Source: JAZTZP01 sp045637525 (GTDB lineage Bacteria > Bacillota > Clostridia > UBA1381). Taken from it: a DNA stretch of 50,569 nucleotides. The stretch is from assembly GCA_045637525.1 (NCBI GenBank), contig JAZTZP010000030.1, forward strand, positions 1 to 50,569. The letters run 5' to 3'. Of the stretch, positions 33,556 to 41,972 are shown piece after piece; position 1 is the first letter of the stretch, and every line of letters starts with the position of its first letter. Both the position numbers and the translations under genes were made by a program. Below the pieces are notes generated by a model that had not been told where the DNA came from, ran no database searches, and was given only the letters and a program-made list of their open reading frames with translations.

Positions 33556-36039
33556 ATGAAAAATTTCAAAAAAATAATTTTTATATTGTCAGCAGTTTTA
33601 GCCTGTACGGCAACATTTATTACCGCAACCGCCGCACCGGCAAAAACTGTTATGACAGAAAAATCAGGCTCGCCAAATGAAATGTCTTCATACGCCGGTC
33701 AGAAAAATTATGCAAGCGTCATCGGAACATATATTTTTGATAACGGTGACGGTACAATTACTGCAGCTGACGCTGAGAATAACGAAATAATTATAAATAT
33801 ATATGACAAAAACACCTTTGCCCTTAAAGATACTAAAACCGTTCCGTTTGAACTGAATAAATTCGGCGGACTTTATTCGGGAGAAAAATATAATTTTATC
33901 GTATTCGGGCAAAACAATCCGAACGAAGACAATAGCGTTTCCACATTTAAAACCGTAAAATATTCAAAAACCTGGGAAAAGCTCGGCGAAGCTGATTATA
34001 AAAACAACAATACAACTGTTCCCTTTGATGCAGGCTCTTTAAGAATGGCGGAATACAACGGGTATCTGTATATACGTTCTGCACATGAGATGTACACCTC
34101 CTCAGATGGACTCAATCATCAGTCAAACATTACATACAGTGTTGATATAAATTCCATGACTGTCTCCGATGAGTTCAGCAAAGTATGGAACATAGACGGC
34201 GGATATGTAAGCCATTCATTCAATCAATTCATACTAATCGACAACGGACAGCTTGTCGCCGTCGACCATGGCGATGCATATCCGAGAAGTATCGTCCTGG
34301 GAAAGTACCGGAATAATCTCTCAAACGGTAAGTTTTCGGGAAATTACTCTCATATAAACCTGCTTGAAATCCCCGGCAATATCGGAAATAATTATACCGG
34401 CGTAAGTGTGGGCGGATTTGAAGCATCTGCGGATAATTATATTACAGCAGTAAATTCGGTAGATTTTCAAAGCTCTGACACAAATACAAGAAATATTTTA
34501 CTTCTCGTAACAGAAAAAAATATTTCCGGTGCGGGAAATGTTAAACAAATTTATTTAACAAACTACGACAACGGAAAAACAGGAAGCACGCCGTATCTTG
34601 TTAAGATAAACGAAAATAAATTTGCTGTCTTATGGACTGAATTTGAAAACAATACTCCAAAAGGTGTACGTTATGTATATACAGACGGCGACGGAAATAT
34701 GCTTTCAGATGTCGAGGCATTTGACAATGCCGTTTTATCGTCGGAATGTCAGCCGGTAGTTGTCGATCAAAATATGATTTTATGGTTTGCAAACACAAAC
34801 GATGGCAGAAAATTCTGCGTTATAAACACCGATGGATACGATATAGGCGAAAATGTGGAAATATCAAAGCCAACAGAACAACCGCCTGTTGATAACAATA
34901 CCGATATAAATATTGAAACAGATGAAGACACGACAGACAACGGAAATATTACCGAAGACAACAATGACAACAGCGATATTACCCAAGACGACAATGACAA
35001 CAGCGATATTACCCAAGACGACAATAACAAAGAAGACACATTAGAAAACACAGGCGATGAAGAAGACACCCCCGACCGCAATGAAGCTGAAAAAGATAAA
35101 GATGATATGAGTGTACCCGACGAAGAAAAACCTATAACGGTTTGGCTTGACGGTGAAAAACTCAACTTTGATGTTGAGCCGATTATTGAAAACGGAAGGA
35201 CGCTCGTTCCTATGCGTGTTATATTTGAAGCATTAGGAGCTGAGGTTACCTGGGATGATGCTACCCGAACAGCAATCGCCGTACGTGATGATATAGAAAT
35301 AAGAATCTCAATCGACCAAAAACAAATGAGGCGGAACACCGGAATCATAATCCTCGACGTTCCGGCAAGGCTCATAAATTCGAGAACGTTAGTCCCCGTA
35401 AGAGCAGTTTCGGAAGGACTGGACGCAAATGTAGACTGGATTGACGCTGAAAAGAAGGTTATTATCGAAACAGCTGCAATGAGCCTTCCGGAAGAATACG
35501 AAACGTACTTAACAAATATTTACGGACAAACCCGATATATGTTTGAGCAATACATACTCCCCGAAGCGGTATCCGGCGAAAACGGATTTGCAGACGATAT
35601 AACGAATAAGAATAAAGCGTGCTTTGAATTTATTAACACCGCCTGGAATAAAGCTTTAGCATCGGAAATAATGAATATACAGATGATGCCCTCAGAAAAT
35701 GACGAAAATGCTTATACCAAGTATCTGAGAATAATAAAAAATGCCGGACTGAGCGCCGACCAAATCTTTGATATATCATATGAAGTATCGGAAAAAGGAA
35801 CAGCTGTTATGCTCCTTGATTTTAAAAAAACCGACACATTACTTGCATGTAAATATATAGGAATTACGCCGGACAAAAACGGCGGTGTAAAATACTTCAC
35901 AGCTGAAACCGATGTTTTTTCAGACATCACCGAAGTCTTCTTCTGCGAAGTCAACGAAAGCTCAAGAGCTAATCTCGGAATGATACAAAACACAAAACAA
36001 GCATTTTTAGAAGCTGTGGATTTATCTTTGGGGAAATAA
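33556..36039 (+). CDS. Large secreted surface protein with copper-amine-oxidase-N (stalk) domain
   Basis: Start ATG 33556 (MKNFKKIIF) follows GGAAGTG and yields 827 residues. A signal peptide ends near ATAAPA. Residues ~30-430 contain repeated beta segments (NGYLYIRSAHEMYTSSDG, GQLVAVDHGDAYPRS, NKFAVLWTEFE) that suggest a beta-propeller or beta-rich binding domain. An Asp/Asn-rich linker with two exact 30-bp DNA repeats (34961-34990, 34991-35020) leads to a copper-amine-oxidase-N domain pair (NGRTLVPMRVIFEALGAEVTW; NSRTLVPVRAVSEGLDANVDW). A C-terminal helical domain of unknown role ends the protein. The stalk domain name does not imply copper or oxidase activity. Confidence 0.82.
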   Translation: MKNFKKIIFILSAVLACTATFITATAAPAKTVMTEKSGSPNEMSSYAGQKNYASVIGTYIFDNGDGTITAADAENNEIIINIYDKNTFALKDTKTVPFELNKFGGLYSGEKYNFIVFGQNNPNEDNSVSTFKTVKYSKTWEKLGEADYKNNNTTVPFDAGSLRMAEYNGYLYIRSAHEMYTSSDGLNHQSNITYSVDINSMTVSDEFSKVWNIDGGYVSHSFNQFILIDNGQLVAVDHGDAYPRSIVLGKYRNNLSNGKFSGNYSHINLLEIPGNIGNNYTGVSVGGFEASADNYITAVNSVDFQSSDTNTRNILLLVTEKNISGAGNVKQIYLTNYDNGKTGSTPYLVKINENKFAVLWTEFENNTPKGVRYVYTDGDGNMLSDVEAFDNAVLSSECQPVVVDQNMILWFANTNDGRKFCVINTDGYDIGENVEISKPTEQPPVDNNTDINIETDEDTTDNGNITEDNNDNSDITQDDNDNSDITQDDNNKEDTLENTGDEEDTPDRNEAEKDKDDMSVPDEEKPITVWLDGEKLNFDVEPIIENGRTLVPMRVIFEALGAEVTWDDATRTAIAVRDDIEIRISIDQKQMRRNTGIIILDVPARLINSRTLVPVRAVSEGLDANVDWIDAEKKVIIETAAMSLPEEYETYLTNIYGQTRYMFEQYILPEAVSGENGFADDITNKNKACFEFINTAWNKALASEIMNIQMMPSENDENAYTKYLRIIKNAGLSADQIFDISYEVSEKGTAVMLLDFKKTDTLLACKYIGITPDKNGGVKYFTAETDVFSDITEVFFCEVNESSRANLGMIQNTKQAFLEAVDLSLGK

Positions 36040-36062
36040 AATAATCTCAGGTATAATATAAT

Positions 36063-36099
36063 AATTTAAAGCTCTGCCCAAAAGGCAGAGCTTTAAATT
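36063..36099. terminator. Terminator between the surface protein gene and comEC
   Basis: Perfect 16-bp arms AATTTAAAGCTCTGCC (36063-36078) and GGCAGAGCTTTAAATT (36084-36099) with loop CAAAA. It can work in both directions for the convergent genes. Confidence 0.85.
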
Positions 36100-36188
36100 A
36101 TAACGCAGCAAAAATACTAACAATCTGTAACAGCGGACTATTACGCTTTGCCACCAATATATAAACTTAACTGTAATCCTGTGTCAGA

Positions 36189-38507
36189 TCAATTTTTAAA
36201 CAGCTCATAAGAACCGTCATATTCTGCTTTTACTACAATATTCCCGCTCATAGCAGTTGCGAAAAACGGGATATTATATTTTTTATATCTTTTAAGAGCG
36301 TCTTCCTTAGGGAACCCATAAGTGTTATCCAATCCCAATCCCGCTATTGCAACGTCGGGATCAACAGCTTTTAATAATTTCTCAGAGCTTGAGTTTGCTG
36401 AGCCGTGGTGCGGAACTTTTAAAATATCCGCCTTCAAATCCATGCCCCGATCCACAAGCGTATTTTCCTCCTCTATTTCTATATCTCCTGTAAATAATAC
36501 CGAGAAATCACCGTACCGCACCCTATACAAAACACTTTGTTCGTTTACCCCACGGCTCTGTGAACGGTCAAAAGGCATAATTACATCTATTTCAACATCA
36601 TTAATAAGCTTCATCGTGCCGCTTTTGTTTATGTAATGAACAGTTGTTTCGTTTTCTTCCGCTGTTTTTATAAGCAGCTTACGCAGTTCATCATTTGGCA
36701 GCACATCAGGAATATACAGATTTCTTACCTTAAGCTCCTCCATTGCCGCAATTATTCCCATAACGTGATCTTTATGAAAATGCGAAACAAGTGCCATGTC
36801 TATGTCCAAAAAACCATTGTCTATGAGATACGGAAGAAATTCATGTCTGCCGGGGTCGTAGGTTGAATACTCTGCCCCACCGCCGCCATCAGAAAGAATC
36901 CTCATTTTATGAGGTATCGTAACAGCGGCCGCATCTCCCTGCCCCACGCTTATAAAATGAACATACATACTGTCAAGACTTTTTACATACTGCACCGAAG
37001 TAAACAATGTAAAAACAGTAAATACGGTTATAAGATAAGGTCTTAAAGTTTTCTTTCCGAAAAAACACAGCAATAAAACTCCCGAAAACCAACAGCATAA
37101 AAACAAAGCAGAAGGCTCAGAAAGACGAATAAATACTCCGGGAAGCTTAGCTGTAAAACGACTTATATCGAGCATACAACCGCAAAGCAGTTCAAGAATA
37201 TCGCCGAAAAACAGACCTTTACCGCATATCATCATTGATATAAAATAGAACGGTGCCGTTATAAAACACATCAGAATGAGAACAAAAAATACCGGCATTA
37301 AAACAAGAGTGTACAGCGATACCGAATTAAAAAGCCTCGCAGACAGCGGCAGAAGAAAAATTATAAAAATAATGTAAACAGCCAAAAAGCCTGCCACTTT
37401 AATAAACGGTATCATCGAAAGAGTGAACTGATATACAGGCCGCATAAACAATTTAACCGAAACAGCAGCGCATACAGACATTATAAGCCCGGTATCATAT
37501 ATAAGCAAAGGATTTACAAGACCTATAACAATAACGGACCCTGCAATGGTATCACAAAAGCTGTGTACTCCCGTAAGCCGCGCAAGACCTAATGATATGA
37601 TAATCATGAGCATCGCACGCATCGCTGCTCCGTAATCACAGTTAAGCACTATGTAAGCAGTCATAAGCAAAACGAGCAGAACATTTTTAAGCCTTGGATT
37701 TAAAAGCCATGCAAGAACAGCAAAAACAGCAAGAAAAATCATGCAGTGTATACGTCCGTTATAGAGAAAACGCCCTGTCCCTGCATTGGTTAAAACACTC
37801 CTTGTATCATCACTCATATCATACGTTGTATCAAAAAACACAGCCTGAAGCATGCCGTTTGTGTTCAGATCAATATCATTTAAAATAAGCGTATATAAAT
37901 GATTTTTTATCGCACCTGCCATATACGAAGCCTTAGGAATATACACATCATATCCGACATACTCACAGCCTTTTGCATACATTCTGAAAAATATTTTCTC
38001 CGCATTATAATAGAACTTTGAGTTATAAACAGATGTGTTGGGATTTTCGGTATATTCCTTTAATACACCGCTAAATCTCAGCGTATCGCCATAGTTAAAG
38101 GGCTTATCGGAGGTTACAGACATTTTGCACCGGTAATTAAAATCCGTGTATTTATTTTTACGCCCTGTTGATACGGAAAAGCAATCTGTAATTACCTTAT
38201 ACTTAAATCTCCCGTAAGCCTCTTCCGGAATATCGCATATCCTTGCCGTTACGAAAACTTCCTTTCCGGAATAATCGGCTAAAAAATTATCCTGCACTAT
38301 GGCATTATTATACCCCACCGCACCAACGCAGGAAAGAACCACAGCAAATAAAAGCCGACGGTTTGCACGCCGGGCAACTGCAAAATTTAACAAATAAACG
38401 ATTATAAAAGCCGTAAGAAACAAAAAGACCGAGCCCTCATTAAAAAAGCGCAGAAAATACACGCCCGAAACAAGGCCGACCGCACCCCATACAATAGATG
38501 AATACAT
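36189..38507 (-). CDS. comEC: DNA internalization competence protein ComEC/Rec2
   Basis: Membrane channel for DNA uptake. The 772-residue protein has an N-terminal DUF4131-type region (IARANRRLL...FADYSGKEVFVTARICDIPE), a central multi-transmembrane Competence domain (about 210-500), and a C-terminal metallo-beta-lactamase domain with HFHKDH from His576, ILSDGGGGAEYS and VPHHGSANSS. The HxHxDH-like metal motif is intact. Together with dprA the window carries two competence genes. It follows a small XRE gene by 19 bp, which may regulate it. Confidence 0.95.
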   Translation of the reverse strand: MYSSIVWGAVGLVSGVYFLRFFNEGSVFLFLTAFIIVYLLNFAVARRANRRLLFAVVLSCVGAVGYNNAIVQDNFLADYSGKEVFVTARICDIPEEAYGRFKYKVITDCFSVSTGRKNKYTDFNYRCKMSVTSDKPFNYGDTLRFSGVLKEYTENPNTSVYNSKFYYNAEKIFFRMYAKGCEYVGYDVYIPKASYMAGAIKNHLYTLILNDIDLNTNGMLQAVFFDTTYDMSDDTRSVLTNAGTGRFLYNGRIHCMIFLAVFAVLAWLLNPRLKNVLLVLLMTAYIVLNCDYGAAMRAMLMIIISLGLARLTGVHSFCDTIAGSVIVIGLVNPLLIYDTGLIMSVCAAVSVKLFMRPVYQFTLSMIPFIKVAGFLAVYIIFIIFLLPLSARLFNSVSLYTLVLMPVFFVLILMCFITAPFYFISMMICGKGLFFGDILELLCGCMLDISRFTAKLPGVFIRLSEPSALFLCCWFSGVLLLCFFGKKTLRPYLITVFTVFTLFTSVQYVKSLDSMYVHFISVGQGDAAAVTIPHKMRILSDGGGGAEYSTYDPGRHEFLPYLIDNGFLDIDMALVSHFHKDHVMGIIAAMEELKVRNLYIPDVLPNDELRKLLIKTAEENETTVHYINKSGTMKLINDVEIDVIMPFDRSQSRGVNEQSVLYRVRYGDFSVLFTGDIEIEEENTLVDRGMDLKADILKVPHHGSANSSSEKLLKAVDPDVAIAGLGLDNTYGFPKEDALKRYKKYNIPFFATAMSGNIVVKAEYDGSYELFKN

Positions 38508-38526
38508 TTATTTCCGTTCCTCTCCG

Positions 38527-38769
38527 TTATTTTACTTCCTGTTCGAGATCTGAAAAAATTTCATCATCAAAAAAATCTAAAACAGTAATATCCAGCCCGT
38601 CGCATATTTTTTTGATTGTTGAAATAGTAGTGCTGTTATTTCTTCCGCTTACTATGTTATTCAGTGTTGATTGGGTAATACCGCACTTCGTGGCAAGCCC
38701 TGTAACCGTAAGCTTTTTCTCAATACACAGCTGTAAAATCCGATATTTCACTGCTTCGCCAATACTCAT
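38527..38769 (-). CDS. XRE-family helix-turn-helix regulator upstream of comEC
   Basis: An 80-residue protein, almost all HTH_3 domain: LQLCIEKKLTVTGLATKCGITQSTLNNIVSGRNNSTTISTIKKICDGLDITVLDFF. The acidic tail ends at EVK. Ribosome site CGGAGAAATTC precedes the ATG. It is co-oriented with and 19 bp before comEC, so the two are probably one transcript. Whether it represses the operon is not shown. Confidence 0.85.
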   Translation of the reverse strand: MSIGEAVKYRILQLCIEKKLTVTGLATKCGITQSTLNNIVSGRNNSTTISTIKKICDGLDITVLDFFDDEIFSDLEQEVK

Positions 38770-38978
38770 TTGAATTTCTCCGTTAATACATATTAATAAT
38801 TTAATTTTAACTCTTTTGAATTAAAAAACAACCTCTTTTGAGTTTACAAGGCGTATAACAACAGTTATACTGCACACAACTATGCCTTATCAGGCTAATC
38901 CATACAGAATTTTTACCCATTTATTGACTGATGTAATAAAATTTTAATAAATAATGAAAAAATGTTTAAAAAAACCGC

Positions 38979-39007
38979 TTGACAAATTGACTATTTTAGT
39001 ATAAAAT
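38979..39007 (+). promoter_or_regulatory. Promoter of the rny leader/rny
   Basis: TTGACA (38979-38984), 17 bp, TAAAAT (39002-39007). It leaves an unusually long leader of about 320 nt before rny. The stretch 38770-38978 is AT-rich, and nothing else was recognised. Confidence 0.7.
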
Positions 39008-39090
39008 ATATGTGTATGCTTTATGTTTCTTTTTTGAAATAATTTCTGTACATACAATATTAAACAATGTAATCCATTTTAACTTAAAAG

Positions 39091-39274
39091 GGGCGGTCTT
39101 ATTGTTTTACAGACGCTCTTTACAGGTTATATAGCTCCGGAAAAAAATTAGGGTATATAAAAACCGGACATTTTGTGGAAAAAGATAAAGCGTGTTACCT
39201 GCAAAAACGTTAATAAACAGGGTGGAACTCAAAAACTATATAACTTAATATAAAGCGTTCACATAAGACGGCAC
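39091..39274 (+). ncRNA. Candidate structured RNA in the rny leader
   Basis: Nested complementary segments span about 180 nt: GTCTTAT (39096-39102) with ATAAGAC (39263-39269); ACGCT (39113-39117) with AGCGT (39254-39258); GTTATATAG (39126-39134) with CTATATAAC (39236-39244). Inside are CCGG/CCGG (39137-39140, 39164-39167) and ACCTG/CAGG (39197-39201, 39218-39221). A second AGCGT at 39189-39193 and CAGGT at 39123-39127 offer alternative, pseudoknot-like pairings. It does not match a riboswitch or housekeeping RNA I know. It may be an independent small RNA or a cis-leader of rny. Confidence 0.5.
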
Positions 39275-39331
39275 CGTATTAAATTTATGATTTTTATGGA
39301 AAAATAATCAAAAAAAAGAATTTAACAGGAG

Positions 39332-40897
39332 GTGCTGACAATAGAAACATTAGAATATGTACTTATAGGAATTGCCGTAGTATTTGCGGTTCTTAATGTA
39401 GTGTCATTCAAGCTTGGCATAACTTACAGAAAAAAGATTGCCGAGGCTGAGTTTTCTTCAGCAGAGGAAAAAGCAAAAACTATAGTAGAAGAAGCCGAAA
39501 AAGAAGGTACGGCAAAAAAGCGGGAGCTTATGCTCGAAGCTAAAGAAGCAAATCAAAAACTTCGCTCAGACTTTGACCGTGAGGTTAAAGAAAGACGTGC
39601 AGAAATCAGCAGACAAGAGAGAAGAATTGCACAGAAAGAAGAAACCTTGGATAAGAAAACAGAGGGTCTTGAAAAGAAGGACAACCTACTGAACCAGAAA
39701 ATCAAGGAATATGAGCAGAAAAAACAGGAAATTGAAGAAATAGAAAAAAAGCAGATTACAGAACTGGAAAGAATTTCAGGTCTTACACGAGAAGAAGCGC
39801 GTGAGATATTATTAAAAGATATTGAAAATCAGACAAGACACGATGCCGCTGTAATGGTAAAAGAAATCGAGCAGGAAGCAAAAGAAACTGCCGAAATAAA
39901 GGCTAAAAATATCGTTGCCATGTCAATCCAGAAGGTTGCCGCAGACCATGTTGCGGAAACAACAGTATCGGTAGTAAACCTGCCGAACGATGAAATGAAA
40001 GGAAGAATAATCGGCCGTGAGGGACGTAATATACGTACACTCGAAACACTTACCGGCGTTGAGCTTATAATAGACGACACACCGGAGGCTGTTATTGTTT
40101 CAAGCTTCGACCCGATCCGCCGCGAAGTTGCGAGATTAGCATTAGAGAAGCTTATTACAGACGGACGAATTCATCCGGCACGTATCGAAGAAACTGTTGA
40201 AAAATCAAGAAAAGAAGTAGAGGCTATCATCAAGCAGGAGGGTGAGGCAGCATCATTTGAAACCGGTGTTCACGGACTGCATCCGGAGCTCATAAAGCTT
40301 TTGGGTAAGCTCCGCTTCAGAACAAGTTACGGTCAGAATGTTCTGAAACATTCCGTAGAGGTATCTCACCTTGCAGGCGTTATGGCAGGTGAACTCGGAA
40401 CAGACATTGCAATGGCAAAAAGAGCCGGACTTCTCCATGATATAGGAAAGGCCGTAGACCATGAAATAGAAGGCTCACACATCACAATCGGTGCAGATAT
40501 AGCAAAGAAGTATCACGAAAACAAGGGTGTTATCCATGCGATAATGGCACATCATGGCGATGTTGAAGCGCAAACATTGGTTGCATCTTTAGTTCAGGCA
40601 GCAGATGCAATTTCAGCAGCTCGTCCCGGCGCACGCCGCGAAAATCTTGAAACATACATCAAGAGACTTCAGAAGCTTGAAGAAATTGCAAACAACTATG
40701 AAGGAGTTGAGAAATCCTTCGCAATCCAGGCAGGAAGAGAAATCCGTATCATGATTAAGCCAAATGTAATCAGCGACGACGGTATGATTCTTGTAGCAAA
40801 AGACATTGTAAAACACATAGAAACCGAGCTTGAATATCCGGGACAAATAAAGGTAAGCCTTATCCGTGAAACAAGAGCGGTGGAATACGCTAAATAA
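39332..40897 (+). CDS. rny: Ribonuclease Y
   Basis: Membrane-anchored endoribonuclease initiating mRNA decay. An N-terminal transmembrane segment (VLIGIAVVFAVLNVVSF) is followed by a long coiled coil (about 30-180, AEEKAKTIVEEAEKEG...), a KH domain (MKGRIIGREGRNIRTLE) and an HD domain (LLHDIGKAVDHEIEGSH, metal ligands His-Asp). About 518-521 residues, as expected. The start is unclear: the GTG at 39332 lies inside the Shine-Dalgarno AGGAGG (39327-39332), while the triplet at the ideal 8-nt distance is ATA (39341), a rare start codon; no ATG, GTG or TTG is better placed. YmdB follows, as in Bacillus. Confidence 0.95.
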   Translation: MLTIETLEYVLIGIAVVFAVLNVVSFKLGITYRKKIAEAEFSSAEEKAKTIVEEAEKEGTAKKRELMLEAKEANQKLRSDFDREVKERRAEISRQERRIAQKEETLDKKTEGLEKKDNLLNQKIKEYEQKKQEIEEIEKKQITELERISGLTREEAREILLKDIENQTRHDAAVMVKEIEQEAKETAEIKAKNIVAMSIQKVAADHVAETTVSVVNLPNDEMKGRIIGREGRNIRTLETLTGVELIIDDTPEAVIVSSFDPIRREVARLALEKLITDGRIHPARIEETVEKSRKEVEAIIKQEGEAASFETGVHGLHPELIKLLGKLRFRTSYGQNVLKHSVEVSHLAGVMAGELGTDIAMAKRAGLLHDIGKAVDHEIEGSHITIGADIAKKYHENKGVIHAIMAHHGDVEAQTLVASLVQAADAISAARPGARRENLETYIKRLQKLEEIANNYEGVEKSFAIQAGREIRIMIKPNVISDDGMILVAKDIVKHIETELEYPGQIKVSLIRETRAVEYAK

Positions 40898-40923
40898 TTC
40901 GGTTCGATGCGTATAGGACTTTA

Positions 40924-41021
40924 AATAAGCTGCGCATATGTGTTTTGCAGATATGTGCATCTTATTCAGGCCGGCAGCGAAAGAAAATTCTTTCGGGATT
41001 TTGCTTCTACCCTTTCGTTGC
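40924..41021 (+). promoter_or_regulatory. Hairpins between rny and ymdB, possible attenuator
   Basis: A composite hairpin AATAAG..GCGCATAT/ATATGTGC..CTTATT (40924-40966) is followed by GCAGCGAAAG (40974-40983). This segment can pair either with CTTTCG (40990-40995) to form a terminator-like hairpin followed by GGGATTTT, or with CTTTCGTTGC (41012-41021). The two options exclude each other. Confidence 0.45.
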
Positions 41022-41119
41022 TTGTCTGTTTTTCGCAGATTCAGAATACAGACGTTTTCATATAAAAATTCATATGCCCCATGTATCAGACATGGTTAGA
41101 AACGGAGAAAATAAATATT

Positions 41120-41893
41120 ATGAAGGTTTTTTGTATCGGAGATATTGTAAGTCAGACAGGACGGAAAATAATTCATAGTCATTTAAAAAAGGTTGTTACG
41201 ACAAATGATATAGATTTAGTAATCGCAAACGGCGAAAATCTTGCTCACGGTCGTGGTATAACAAGAAAAATTTATGAGGAGATGTCGGCAATAGACGTGT
41301 TAACCATGGGTAATCACGTATGGAACTGCAAAGACGTTATCCCTCTTATGACCTACAGAAAAAACATAGTGCGTCCGGCAAACCTCTGGCAGGGATGTCC
41401 GGGAAACGGTTCGGTTATCGTAACCACCCGTTCGGGACAAAAAGTCGGTGTAATCAACATCATGGGACGTACTTTCATGGAACCTTGCGAATCACCGTTC
41501 AAAGCGGTTGACAGAGAGCTTAAGGCTCTTTCAAAAAAGGTTAATTATATCTTTGTAGATTTTCATGCAGAAGCAACAAGCGAAAAGGTTGCAATGGGAT
41601 GGTATCTTGACGGTCGCGTTTCGGCTGTTTTCGGTACTCATACTCATGTACAGACTGCGGATGAAACTATTCTTCCCCGCGGTACAGGTTATATAACAGA
41701 CTTAGGAATGACCGGACCGGTATATTCAGTACTCGGAATGGATCGTGAAATAGTTATAGACCGGTTTGTAACAGGCATGCCTCAGAAGCTTGAGCTTGCA
41801 GAAGGTCGGGCACAACTGTGCGGCTGTATATTTGAGGTTGACAATAAAACCCATAAAACTGTCGATGTACAGCGTGTGTTTATACGTGAATAA
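41120..41893 (+). CDS. ymdB: YmdB-type metallophosphoesterase (TIGR00282 family)
   Basis: Start ATG 41120 (MKVFCIGDIVSQTG) gives 257 residues; the frame is open upstream to 41081, but family alignment by motif supports the later start. Metal-binding motifs GDIV, NGENLAHG, GNHVW, DFHAEATSEK and GTHTHVQTADE are in order. YmdB is a cyclic-mononucleotide phosphodiesterase that affects RNase Y-dependent mRNA levels and biofilm versus motility choice in B. subtilis. Its place next to rny is the conserved arrangement. Confidence 0.93.
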   Translation: MKVFCIGDIVSQTGRKIIHSHLKKVVTTNDIDLVIANGENLAHGRGITRKIYEEMSAIDVLTMGNHVWNCKDVIPLMTYRKNIVRPANLWQGCPGNGSVIVTTRSGQKVGVINIMGRTFMEPCESPFKAVDRELKALSKKVNYIFVDFHAEATSEKVAMGWYLDGRVSAVFGTHTHVQTADETILPRGTGYITDLGMTGPVYSVLGMDREIVIDRFVTGMPQKLELAEGRAQLCGCIFEVDNKTHKTVDVQRVFIRE

Positions 41894-41903
41894 TATTTAA
41901 TTT

Positions 41904-41938
41904 CAAAAAGCGATTTGCGTCCGGCAAATTGCTTTTTG
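41904..41938 (+). terminator. Terminator after ymdB
   Basis: Arms CAAAAAGCGATTTGC (41904-41918) and GCAAATTGCTTTTTG (41924-41938), one mismatch, with a T-run within the right arm. Confidence 0.8.
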
Positions 41939-41972
41939 TGCAATAAAATGCTTTAAGGGAGTTTAAAACATC

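Noticed and set aside
33556..36039. Copper amine oxidase enzyme
   Set aside because: Only the small N-terminal stalk domain is present; the catalytic domain and topaquinone site are absent.
39218..39230. T-box-like AGGGTGGAAC sequence in the rny leader
   Set aside because: Only part of the T-box consensus matches. There is no specifier stem or terminator/antiterminator pair before the gene, and rny is not an amino-acid-related gene.
39091..39274. 6S RNA
   Set aside because: Length and rod-like pairing fit loosely, but the closing-stem and central-bubble sequences were not recognised, so it is reported only as an unnamed structured RNA.
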